A model generated the notes under the pieces. The model saw only the letters and a list, made by a program, of their open reading frames with translations. It was not told the DNA's origin and searched no databases. Positions 22,350 to 35,700 of a stretch of 64,000 bases of DNA are shown here, one piece after another. The stretch's first letter is position 1; every line of letters starts with the position of its first letter. Position numbers and translations under genes: made by a program. Source of the stretch: Pisaster brevispinus (taxonomy: Eukaryota; Echinodermata; Asteroidea; Forcipulatida; Asteriidae); the NCBI GenBank assembly GCA_023634235.1, contig JAMKCF010000003.1, forward strand, positions 4,802,958-4,866,957. Reading direction: 5' to 3'.

Positions 22350-22925
22350 TCGAACCAAATTTCTGTGACATAATTAATGGCCAAGGTGACAGACCACACC
22401 ATGAACAAAAACGAAACAAAACTTTAAAAAAATTAACCATTCAAGTATATAATTTATTATATAAAAGCCTCTCTGCATTGTCATCATTTGCATGAAGAGC
22501 AGACAAACACTTGTTTGTTCCTTTCACGAATATTAACTAAATAAAAACAATTGTTATAACAACTTGTGCTTGTTAATAGACCATGCAAGTTTCACGTATA
22601 TTTTTTGGACCACTTTTTTTGGTCCCAGGTACAAAGGTATGAAGGAAACAAAATCACGCTCTTTATGGTCCTAAGTGTTTGAATAAGCGCGAGACTTGCA
22701 CAGTCTATACATGTAGTTATTTTATTTATTTGTGTTTTATTTAAACCAAATTTTTGTGGCATGATTAATGGGCGACAGACCACACAATTAACCAAAACAA
22801 AAAACAAATCTTTGAAATAAATGAACCTTTCATTTAAATAATTTATTATCAAATCCTTTCTTGCATTACCATCATTTGCTGGAAGGGCACACAAACACAC
22901 ATTTGTTCTTATCACAAGTATTCAA
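22350..22925. repeat. Diverged direct duplication, ~190-bp unit
   Basis: 22350-22536 and 22743-22925 match throughout: ACCAAATTT(C/T)TGTG, ATTAATGG, ACAGACCACAC, TTATTAT and CATCATTTGC, ending near CACTTGTTTGTTC / CACATTTGTTC. Their offset is about 393 bp. Non-coding. Confidence 0.7.
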
Positions 22926-23319
22926 CAAGCTTTGGGAGCAGGAAGCTGCCAGTGCTCCAGAACACCCAAATTTGCTGATGAACATTGTCATTTTCAAAAC
23001 CTTTTGAATCTCTTGTTGTACAAGACCATGCAGTATGCTACTTGCTGCCAAATGCTCGACCATTGTAAAGCTGCAGTCATCTTGCTTTTCAACCATTTGA
23101 AGCAATGTACCCAGAGAAAGGGGAAAGTAGCATGGCACCTTATTGGGTGTGATGAGTATGCATATCCATATTGATACGGCATACAGGGAGCGTGACGAGC
23201 ATGGCGTAATCACGTTGATGGTCTTTTACTTTAGTGAAAGTCTGTATGTGACCAATGTGTGCACTTTTCTTGCATCAAACTGTCAAAATATCCATTCCAG
23301 TAAACAAACTCAATTTGTC

Positions 23320-23420
23320 TGTCTGTAGGGGCAACCTGGGTTCGAATCCCAGTCATGACACTTGTGTCATTGAGGCACCCGACCCGGTAATTGCTTTACT
23401 CACCCAGGGGTAAATGGGAG
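23320..23420 (+). mobile_element. tRNA-derived SINE fragment
   Basis: B box GGGTTCGAATCCC followed by AGTCATGACACTTGTGTCA and GCTTTACTCACCCAGGGGTA. The same blocks occur at 25985-26080, 27605-27785 and 31290-31450, defining one SINE family separate from the array at 9-11 kb. Confidence 0.7.
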
Positions 23421-23762
23421 CTTAGTGGTGGTTCTTCCCTAACATAGAAAGAAAGCTAGAGGTCCCCCTACAAAGGATTACATGAAAATCCTCCCAGAAG
23501 ATACACGCATTGGACAGGACATGAATAACTACATGTTAGACAGAACTAAGTGGAAGACCATCTCAAAAGTCTGACCCTTCCAGTCGCCATAAGTAAGGTT
23601 CTTGAGGCACAGGCTGCATACTTGATCCAGAGATAGTTCAAAGATTAAAGCAACTAGCCCTATGATCGGGGTAATGCTCCGTGAGGACGAGCGTCAACAT
23701 TGGTGCAAAATAAGCGTCCACTCTTTTCGAAAAATATATCAGCACAATTTCTTCAAATGCTT

Positions 23763-26700
23763 TTAGTCGTATGCAAAGAATTCTGAAGTGTCATCTTTTC
23801 TGCCAAAGAGTCCTTTTGGTGGTTCAAATTCCATATGAGCTGTTTTCATCTTTTTCTTCACCACCCAGTCAATCATCTGATGAGAAGAGAAACATAAAAA
23901 AAGCATTTCTAAGAAAAACACCATGGAGACAAGTTGGAGGTAGCAGAAAACAGTTTTACAAAGTGTGTTTAAACAGGGAAAACAAAGATCAATGCACAAC
24001 ATATATAAAAACCTATTGGTTGAAAACATAAAGTGTTTTCAAGACATAAAGTTAGTGGCCTGACATTTCTACCCTAGCAGAGTCTTTCTCACAGTCTAAA
24101 TGACAACATAAATTGGTATACTGGCGTAACAAAAGCAGTCAAGTGGAAATAGATGATAGAGATCAAAGCACACAGATAAAGCAGGATGATGAACAAAGAG
24201 GGTAACAAAAAAGGGGGTTTGTGGGAAGTAAACCCCCCTTTTTGTTTCCCTCCTCTTTTTTAACCCCCTGCTTTCTCTGTTTGCTTTCATCTCTATCATC
24301 TATTTCCACTTGACTGCTTTTGTTACACCAGTATACCGGTTTATGTTGTCATTTAGCCTTTGAGAAAGACTCTGCTAGGGTAGAAATGTCAGACCACTAA
24401 CTATTTGTTTGCATTTATAACGTGGGTCCTTTTGGTTGGTAAGCCGTTTGCAACAGCTAAAAGCTGATAACAGCTGATGAACACTTTCAAAATAACATTA
24501 CACATCTTGCTGTCATGGAAAATATTTGACAGCCAATCATACTAATATGCAAACAAATAATTGCAAAAGAAAAAAATAATAAATTAACCAGTGACACTTG
24601 TCTGAAACTGTCCTGGAAATGCGACCAATGTAAATTTCTATTACTCATAACATACAAACTGAAAACAGAGTTCATAAAAACATGTTGTATATAAGACAGA
24701 CACTAAACCCATTTCGAAAATAATGCAGAGAAGTGTAAAAAGGTTGAGTTATTCAAATATTTATTTCAAAAGCATTTATTCGTATTCAAGCACTGTGGTT
24801 GTGACACCAAGTAAGTTAAGGGAAAGCTACACAGACAAAACACAACAAAAATCCTGAACTTTGAACTCTCTTTACCTCACATATACTTTGTAATGCAACA
24901 GTGCAACCTACCTCACTGGTCGATAGCTCCAGATACTCTGAGATCTCCCATTCTACCTTAGGGAAGGGCTTGTCAATCTTGGCAGCGGCTGTAGCAACCC
25001 CGGGGTTGTAGTGTGACTTGAGGGTTTCTAACTCCCAGAGAGAGCTGTCTAAAGCCCGGCACTTTGCTGGGTCTGTCTCATCCATTACATACGGATCGTC
25101 TGCAAGTTCTAAAGATAAGTAAGACTGGGTTTAATACAACAAAACACTGGTCAATTGGCAAATATTGCAGCAGTGTTTGCCAATTTTGAAGCTCATGGCA
25201 CATAAGTATTTTCACCCCCATTATAGGGCAAGTAACTTCAGTCCTTATTAACTCTGCGTGACACCATAAAAAAATAATCACACCATTTCACCATGCCTTA
25301 CTTGTTGAGTAACAGTTTGATTTTAGCGTGTAATACATTTCTGTGAAGAACCAAATCACTTTTAAATCAGCCAAATCATTAGATATAGACCCTTTTGACT
25401 AAATAAAATCAATTAAAGCAAAATTGTATTTTGAGATGAGCCCACAAGTCTCTTTCTGCTCAATCAACCATTTCTATGAATAACGCCCTTTGTTTACAAA
25501 ACTTAGCAAGGCCGAGTAATTGCTGTACAATTCCTATGGGAATTCCTGGAGAACGGGTCATTGTTGGATTGTGTTAGTGAAAAACAAACCCCGGGTAGTG
25601 ATAAGACATTTTGCATGCTATTTGGCGAGGTGCAGTAGTGAAACTTGGAATTTCTTTTAGATTTTTTGAAAAAAACCAAAAAAAAACCGGACTAATTACT
25701 TTTTAATTAAAAACTGTTACTCAATAAGTGAGCGATGGTGTCACGGAGAGTTAAACTATCTCAACTCCCTGGGGAATATGCAACCTGTGTTACAAAAAAC
25801 ATCCTCTGCCCTAACAGGTACCCCAAGACCTGATACTTCGTGCTTGTAAGGGCAAGGTAGTTTTTCCTCAAGTTTAAGGGCACTTCAATGAGGAAAATGT
25901 AAATATTTGGAACATTTCAAGGGGGCACCAAGGCAATGACCATGGGCAGTTGCTTTGAAAATCTGCCTCTGTGAAAATATCGGCCCATTTACCCCTGGGT
26001 GAAAAGAAGCAATTAGAGTCAGGTGTCTTGCTCAGGGACACAAATGTCAAAAACTGGGATTCAAAACCACGCAACCCCTACAATCAGACAAATTTAGTCT
26101 GGTTACTGCAATGTTGGGAGTTTGTTGCAAGAAAAGCGCACACACATTGGTTGCATACCCAGACTCTTCAAAACTTGGTTTTATGTCCCATGTCCCAGCA
26201 GGATTTCATGCATAACCTTTTATCTCGGGTACAAGACATAAGATGACAAACTCCTGGGATGGCCCATTAGTTTAGCCTTTGTGTTAATTTACCTGAAGGA
26301 CCGTCTGTTCGCTGAATCAAAACCCGACAGCTTCTGTGTCTCAAAAGTAGGTTACAGACAAAGGGGATGACCAGCATCAGACCGGCAGAGGGCGCTGTGA
26401 GGGCTAGACGAGAAAGACGCTTTGCGCAGGCAGCTACCAAATAAGCTGGCAAATGCCTAGAAAAAAATAAGTGTTTATAAAAATTATAACACATCAGTAT
26501 TGATTTGGTATGATGCAAATGTTTGTCTCGCGTAGTTGTAACACTGGTTTAAAATGTAAAATTCACATTGTAAAATACAGTGTTCAGCCAGTTTGTATGC
26601 ATTATCACAAGTAAGTAATATACAAATCAAGACGCCATTGTACATGTAACAAGAGCAAATTTGTACAGTAACCATGGGTACATAATCATTAATGCAAAAT

Positions 26701-29700
26701 ATAAGATAAGAGTAGGTATTAATCGAGTTGCAATAGAAATTCTTACGTTGAGCTGAGGAATAAATCTGCAAGGTGAAAAAATCGAGCTCTGAACTTGACA
26801 TGGAAGATGCTGGGTTCAAACAACGCATAAAGCTTCTTGTAGAACTGTGGATATTCCCTAAAAAGGAACAAAGATTTTGAAAAAAAAGTAAATACAAAAA
26901 ATACAGTCAGGTGGTATGAAGTTTGCTGGTTTCAATGTGCAAATAACCTTCCTACTACAGCTACATCAGCATGTTTCTTTGGACAACCAACCCATACCTC
27001 AATATGCCACAACAGTGGCATTTTGAGGCACACGCAACCTTTATGTGGAGAGTAAAGCCATTGCCCAAAGTGCTTCAATGAGAGTGGTAAACTGGAGAAG
27101 CCACCAGCTGTGCTCAATTGCGATGGAATTTGGGCCACTAGGAAGAGATAAGATTCTCAAAAGTTCTGCTGTGACAATCTGTAGCACTGATTGATCACAA
27201 ATACAATGACAGGAAAGTGTGGCATCGGTTACTTCAACAATCTTGTGCAACGCATATGGGAGATTATGAGGCATCTTGGAGTATGCACATACATTATACA
27301 TGTAGAAGAGTGAACGATATTATTCGCTTTATGTATTTGAACATTAACCTTCCGACGACCCATACCATTTGCCAGTGAGTTGACTAGAAACATTTGACAC
27401 CATTCAACTGTACCCGTTGTGTATGGTGGGACCACTGTTGCACAGAAGTCTCTATGTGCTGTGTGGATGCATTCACCACATGAGATCATACTGCAAGTTG
27501 ACAGAGTACATCTATCTGTCCTTAAAAACCTTGTACAGCTAAATTTAATTGAATGGTCTGATAGTAAGAGGGTTAAACCAATAAATCAACTGAGCAATTG
27601 GATTTTTTTATGTGCATTACACAACACAAGGGACCTACGGCTTTACGTCCCATCCAAAGGATGAAGCAATAATAGCCAAGTGTCTTGCTTAATAAAGACA
27701 CAAGTGTCAAGACTGGGACTCAAAACCACACTCTGGTCAAAAACACAAGAGCTTGAGTCCGGTGCTTGACCCACCGGCCACAACAGGCCACAGTTGGCAT
27801 TGAATAGCGTCAAATGGTTAGTCAACTCACTAAAAAATGAGGAAGGATTACACTAATAATACACAGGAAATTGTAATGATGCTGAAACTTACAAATTGTG
27901 CTGACTGATGAGGACAAACAATCCGTTTAGAGCCAACAGACTTACTGCACCTCCTGAAAAGCAGGAAATAATAAAAAAGAAACAGATTCAAAACAAACTC
28001 TTTTGCAAGGAACTTAGTACTTGCTTGTAGGTCGGTTCATGTTCAGTGGTGCCAAGTTCCAACATATACGCCCCTTGCACAGATGTCACATGTTGAAAAA
28101 ACATAACATATTACACCTTATTGAGGTTGCACTGTACAATTTTCATCAGCTGTGAATATGAAGAAAAGGGGCCACATCTCAAAACTTGTACGGCTGTTAT
28201 TTTTATGCTTCTTGATTTTATGTACACAAAATGTAAACTGTCTCCTGTAAAGAGTGAAGTACCTTGACTGCCAGGAAAAGCCCTGGAATGTACAAGGTCA
28301 CTCTTTGTGTACACAAAGTGACACGATCTGTAGGAAATATTTTGTAAAGACAGAGTACAGGGTTGGTAAATATAGGAAAATAAACGATTAGTTTCAATCT
28401 GAAAGCTTACTGACAAACTTTGTACAGTACCAGTTAAAGGATCACTACAATAACAATTGTCCTGCGCTCATGAAAATAAAGGATCATTAAAACAATCATC
28501 TTTTTGGTTACATAAGAAACAACAAAAAGAGACGGAATCATAAATATCTGGTAAATATTATAGTAGATTGTAAGGAAGTCTGCAAGCGGAAAGAGTTTAC
28601 ATAAGAAACAACAAGAGACTATTTCATAAATATCTGACAAAATTATAGGAGCTTGTAAGGAAATCTGTGAGCAGGCGTGGGTTACATAAGAAACAACTAA
28701 AAGTACTGACCAATATTAAAGGAGAACGTTCGGAAGTCTGTGGGCAGGAGTGGGTTACATAAAAACAAAAATATTTTAAATATCTGACAAATTTAATGTT
28801 ATAGGAATTCTAACTTACAATTCCCTATAACATATATCAGTTATTGATGAAGTCTGTGAGCAGGCGTGGGTTACATAAGAAACAACTAAAAGTACTGACC
28901 AATATTAAAGGAGAACGTTCGGAAGTCTGTGGGCAGGAGTGGGTTACATAAAAACAAAAATATTTTAAATATCTGACAAATTTAATGTTATAGGAATTCT
29001 AACTTACAATTCCCTATAACATATATCAGTTATTGATGAAGTCTGTGAGCAGGAGTGGGTTACATAAGAAACGACAAAAAGAGACAATCTTATAAATATA
29101 TCTAACCAATATTATAGGAGAACGTTAAGAAGTCTGTGAGCAGGAGTGGGTTGGTCATGTGTGGCATGACGGCATCATGAAGAATGACCAACGTCTTCTT
29201 GTAGACAGACGGCGGAAGAGGAAGTCCCAGAAATACAAGCCAAGAATCACTAAACAATTTCCGATGCTCCTGGAACAAAGAGCAAACCATGGAAGTTTTA
29301 ACTGTATTTGCAGAGGAAAATGCTTTAAATAATAATTGAAATTAAGCAATTTATCGATGAATTGAATCAAGAAATCATCTTCATACAAAGAGTCACTCAT
29401 AACCGAGAAAATCACTGGCTTAAAAGCTATTATTTAGATCCTACAATAACCTATTCCACTAAAAGAAACATAATTACTATAATAAGATTTGCCCTATTTG
29501 TAAATTGCTCCATTAATTTTGTTTATTAATTAAGTGGTGGTCAGCTGCCAACTTGTCCCCTGTCTGTTGTTTTTGTGTTTGTCTAGTCTGATAGTTGAGT
29601 ATGACTGTGTCTTTCTTCAGTTTTTGCCTACAAGCCAACTTTTAATAAAAAGGTACACGTGTATTAAACATTGTTGTACTACAATTATTTAACATGCCTC

Positions 29701-32700
29701 CTAAAGGGGTGGGGTTGGGGTGGGATTGGAGTGGGGTTGTCGAGAAGCCTTGAGGGTATATTTACCTTGAGAGATGTAACTTTAACATCTTCCTCTTCAT
29801 CTGGAGGTTTACAGAGGAAGTTAGTGATGTCCTCCTCAGACGTTGGCATGGTCAGCTTTTCTAGAAGGGCGAACGTGTTGGTGCAGAACATTACCAGGTC
29901 CTACAGAAACAGAAATAGAAACAGAAACACTCAGACAACAATTGTTATTGACTTACGTAAAAATGTTGTACCCCAAAACTAGCATGTGAGTTGAAAGTGC
30001 GCATCAGCCTATCCCCTTGAACTGAATGTACATCAAAGGTACACAAAACCCAAGAAACAAGTTTGTTTTAATGGAGCCTTTCTTTCCTTGTGCAAGATAC
30101 AACCTGTTATTACAAAATGGAGAAAAAACATTTGTGTATGGAGACACTCAAATAGAATTAACGAGAGTCAACTGTACTTACCTTTTTATCCTCCTCCTTA
30201 TTTAAATTGGTGGCGTGTTGTTTGATCTGGACGAGTACGTGAAATCTGACATCATCATGCTCCATGTATTCCTGAAATCTTACAATGAGCTTTGTCATGT
30301 CTTGCCTCCTAGACAGGAGCTTTGCTACAACGTGCTGTATTCCAATTAAAAAAGAAAGTCAATTTAGAGGTAGGGTAATACATGTAGATTGGTTTTCGTC
30401 AGCATAATGCTGGTTTACAGGTAACATTATAAAGACAAATACATTCTTAAGCATGGAGCAGTCTAAAAGTGGCTATTGCAGCAGGCCTGAGAGGGCAAGG
30501 GGTTAGGGTTAGGCTTAGGGCACTTCCATTGGTAAATCTTAGAGAGCCTTTGGAAATTTTTGAAGGGGCATCAACGCCATGATCTCTATTTAATTCTAGG
30601 CCGGTAACAGGTTTGTGGTCTGTGAAAAAAACAAATGAGTTGAGTTTGTGTCCTTGGCACCTTTCCTGAAATTGTCCCATTTTTTTCATACACCATTGAA
30701 AATTACATACTTACATTCAGAACATTGACAGGGAATGCATATCGTTTGGCATCACTCTTCCTCCATGGATGGTTGGACTCAACCTGCAGCAGTTTCATCA
30801 AACTACACAGAGCTAATTCCTGTACATGTATAACCAAAATATTGATAAAAAATTTAGCAAAAGAAAATGGTCATTCTTTAAACAAAGTATCATAGCACCG
30901 TAAACTATTACTCTCTGAGAGCATGCCTGAGAAACGTTCCTCAGCTCCTCATGAGCATGCAGCTCCTGACTTGACCATCAGAACTTGAGTCCCCAAAAAA
31001 CATTAGGCCACGATACCCAATAAAGGAATTCTGATGGATGGGTGGGAATAGTGGGACCATAACGGCTGCAAATGGTTGTTCCGAAATGCTACGCGAATGA
31101 CCAAAACACTTGACCTGCCAGCAATTCTATTCAAACAAAAAAGTCATAGCAAAGGTCATCTCCTGAATTTACACTTTTCTCATGTTTCCCAAATAAATTT
31201 ACATATAGATAACTTCTAAAACAAGAAAAAACTATTATGTTTCATCAAAAAATTTTCAGACATTTTTACAACTTTTGTATGTGGTGTATTAAGGCCGAAT
31301 CATCAAAAGCATTGGTCTCAAGCTCTGGTGTCTCTGATCAGCAGAGTGTGGGTTCAAGTCCCAGTTTTGACACTTGTGTTCACAATCAAGATCCACTATT
31401 GCTTCATCCTTCAGATGGGATGTAAAGTGGTAGGTCTTGTAAGTTGTGTAATGCGCAGACATATTTAAGAGTACAGTAGACTAATCGATACAGAAGGAGC
31501 TTGTCCCAGCCCGGTGGTTCTGGAACATGGTAGGCTGCATTAAGTTTGCGCATGCCAAAATGGGGGTGTTGTAGTTCATAGCGAAACTCTGCATAAAAGC
31601 ACTTTGGGACCCCCTTCATGAGTGAAAGACGCTACATAAGAACTGAGTATAATTATTAATTACTTATTATCAAGAAAAGCATTTAAAAAACAACAGCAAA
31701 ATCATACATGCCTTTGCTTAGAAATGCATGGCCTCTAAATGGTTAGTCGCATAAATCAGTTCGGTCAACCTCACCTGAACCGCAGTGGGGGCATCTGTGA
31801 AGGTTTCAATCAAACGAGAAAAACATCTCAAGCAGTCGTTATATCTCTTGTGAAGCCAGTCCTTGTACTGCTCTTCTGGGTTGGCCTCGGTGGTCTCCGT
31901 GCTTTCCTCCTTAGACTTTGGTCTGCTGGACGTCATGGCGTCTCTGTTGAACAGAGTGGTGAACACATGCACAAGGCTCCTCAAAGCAGCACTTGCTATG
32001 TCTTTATTGTCAGACTGAAATGTGAGAAATAAGTCAACAGCTTTCAATACAGGAAATATGGTTGTTTTGGTATCATCACATTATTCACTTTATTCAGTTA
32101 TTAACTGCTTACCACACTGGGGTAATAACCAGAACTAATCATGGGGGGGGGGGATTAAATAAACTGGCAAGTGGGGACAAAGACATAATGGGGGCTATTT
32201 CCTTTAATGAATCCCACCAATCATATGTAATGTATATTTTTTCAACCCCTATTTTGAGGGGGCAACAAGGTTGTTGTTGTTGTTGTTGCTGTTAAGTCAA
32301 ATTACAATGAATTATATTCTTACCTATCAAGATGGGTCATTTAACCGAATATACTATATACAGCCAGAAACAGGCAGAATTGAATAATTCTAAAGGCTTT
32401 AAAAGGTGTCCCAAAATCACAAGGCAAAGCCTTGCAGTGAGATGAAAATAAATGCCATTTTGTTTCGTTTTCCTGCTGTGTGTGTGTCTGTGTAAGTTGT
32501 GCAATACTCCAGTCAGTCATTCATCGTTCATGCGCATTGGACAATTCACTAAGACTTTTCGATTTGTGAAATGGGTATTAAATGAAGAAGGAGGGAAGTT
32601 AGAACAACCCACAAAGCACAAGTTGATCTTACCTAGGACTTGTACTAATGGCATAATCCAAAATAACCTTTCATGACTGATGCGTAACACAGTTTTTCAT

Positions 32701-35700
32701 TCATAAAATTATAAATATTCAGTTTATGCAAACCATTAGACAATCACAGCATATTTTAATATTCATAAAAATTACATATTTATTATGACCTTTATTAGTA
32801 AACCAAGTAATGGGAGAAACATGTAGGACAAACAAACCGTTCTTGTGTCAACGCCTCAAAGCCAAGTACGTAAACAGGTAAAGGCTAAGCTCTCTTGTGA
32901 ATAATAATTTGTTATTTCTTGCTACAGGTTTGAATCCCGGTAAATACATTGCATTATTAGCTGTTTCGCAGCAAAGCGCAGCGAAACAGCTCTTGTTTTT
33001 GTTAAAGTTTTTTTTTAAATTTTTGTATTTGTCTGTTTCAGTAAAAAAGGCTATTGACATAACGCACGTTCGCTCAAAGCGGCCTTTTGCATAGTTCCTA
33101 AAGAGCAATTGCAATGAAACTTTCAGTGATGAAAGGCATTGGTGCAATAATGATCCCAAAACAATGAGGTCGTGATGACGTCATCACCTGTCACGTGACG
33201 TCATCTTAAAAGTTTCTATTTTAAATATTTGAAAATCAGTAACAAATCAGCCACAAGAGACCGTAGGTTTCTGTTTGCAGGATTGTGTAGGGATAAATTA
33301 GGTCTTTATTTTATTCAGTGCGCGTGACCTCACATGACCTCTACTTCCGGTCGAAACCGGAAGTGCCTCGTAATTCAAAAGTGCTAAATGTTATGAAAAC
33401 GCTTTCAACTATATTAGTGTCTGGCAAGAGTGTGCATTTAAAAAAAAATACCGATGACGTCACGATACCTACGAGCGCCCTCTAGCGGCAGGTTGAAAAC
33501 TGTTTAAAATGGACTTTTTGAAGATTTGTGTGGAGAAGTTTTTTGTAATCACTTCAAAATTTACACACATGTTGATCGTCAGGCAGCCATCATATGTGTG
33601 AAATTTCAGATTGATGACGTCATCGGGGGTCACGTGACGCGGCATTAAAGGTGCGTTTTTTGAAGTTGTATATCTCCCGAAGTATTAGTGTGATCATGTT
33701 GAAACTTGGTACATGTAGGTTGTTAGATATTGGCAAGTTCTTGAAAATTTTGAAATGACGTCATGATGACGTCATCACATGGTTTTTTATGATTTTTTGA
33801 AAAAGTTATGGCGAAACAGCTCGGCATTTGTGCACAAATGCAATATGTCTAGTTTATTATTTTTTTAAATTTTTTTATTTGTCTGTTTCAGTAAAAAAGG
33901 CTATTGACATAACGCACGTTCGGTCTATGCGGCCTTTTGCATAGTTCCTAAAAAGCAATTGCAATGAAACTTTCAGTGATGAAAGGCATTGGTGCAATTA
34001 TGATCTCAAAACAATGAGGTCATGATGACGTCATCACCTGTCACGTGACGTCATCTTAAAGGTTTCTATTTTAAATATTTGAAAATCAGTAACAAATCAG
34101 CCACAAGAGACCGTAGATTTCTGTTTGCGGGATTGTATAGGGATAAATTAGGTCTTCATTTTTCTCAGTGTGTGTGACCTCACATGACCTCTACTTCCGG
34201 TCAAAACCGGAAGTGCCTCGTAATTCAAAAGTGCTAAATGTTATGAAAACGCTTTCAACGATGTTAGTGTCTGGCAAAAGTGTGCATTTAAAAAAAAATA
34301 CCGATGACGTCACAATACACACGAGCGCCCTCTAGCGGCAGGTAGAAAACTGTTTAAAATGGACTTTTTGAAGATCTTTTATGTGTGTGGAGAAGTTTTG
34401 TGTAATCACTTCAAAATTTTGCACCTTTTAGTCATAAATTGCTTACAAAACGTGGTATAATCCAAATTCTTTTTTAAACAGGCTTGATACGTCATAACTG
34501 CTTTGAATACAAAAAAAACTTTCAAATTCAGTTGAGTAATTTGAAAAAGTTATGACGAAACAGCTCGGCACAAATGCAATACATGTGTGTCTAGTTTAAT
34601 ATTTGATTGATTGCCAACACCAACGGAGACGTTCCATTCCTTCCAGCAAATAAGATACAGGTAGAAACATGAAGTAATACAGGACGTATACTGAAAGTGT
34701 GTATACTGAAAAAACAAAACAAAACATTTTTCCAAAAATGTTAATGATCAATATCGCAGAGATAAACCAGAAAATTTGAAAAAATTTATTTGATGATGTT
34801 TTGCACCTTATTGGGTTGGGTTTGTTGGTTTAATGGATGTTATTATTCACAAGTAGAAGTACCAACAGAAATTGGTAAAGTGAGAAGTAATTTAATTACT
34901 TGGTTATTCCAAAGTTGAAGTGATCCGGAACTGGTCACATAAATGATCCTGAACTGGTCAAATGACTGTGTATAGACTGAATAGTAGTGGATCCGTGTTA
35001 TCGGAAGGAGACGTTTCTGAATAACGGTGATAATTTATCATTTTTTGCACCTTTATTTTTGTGGAGTGGATTTTCTGGACGCACTCGGAGCTCACTGTGA
35101 AAACAAAGAACACAAACACACACATGTACGTACATGTAGAGCCCAATTTTGGCGAGATCCGTTTTCAAAAGAGAACTCCAGGTGCATAAACGTGAAGGGG
35201 AAAAAGTTTTGAATAGGAGACGATAGAGGAACGAACCGCATAGTTCTAGGGTAGGACTAGGAGTAGTGTACATGGATGTTTGGCAACTCGACAGTCTGAC
35301 AACTCGACAAGGTCAGACAACTCGTCCGGTCAGACAACTCGACAGCTGGTTCACTCAACTGTCAGACAAGTCGACTTTTGATCAGACAACTCAACAGATG
35401 GAGTTCAAAATATTGTGGCAGAAGGAGGATTTGTGTGACACCGGCTGTGCGCTACAGCTAGCTGACTGCACGGCCCGGCCGCCCGGCATGGGGGACGAAT
35501 GTACTGTGACTGGGCACAGGTGTACCCCGGGGGTGGGGAACAAACGCAAAGATGGGGCGGGGTGGAACTCTATTAAGAGCGTGGGGCACTAAAGTTTTAA
35601 TTGACCAGAAGTGCCCCCTACAAAATGGTGCATCCCCGTGGCCCCCTCTAAACTTTTACCTAGAAAGTTTTGGCAACGTGACTGAGGGCTACTGGCGGCC

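Noticed and set aside
30490..30520. GGGTTAGGGTTAGG as an interstitial telomere repeat
   Set aside because: Only two full units, and the stretch belongs to a dispersed repeat whose other copies lack it.
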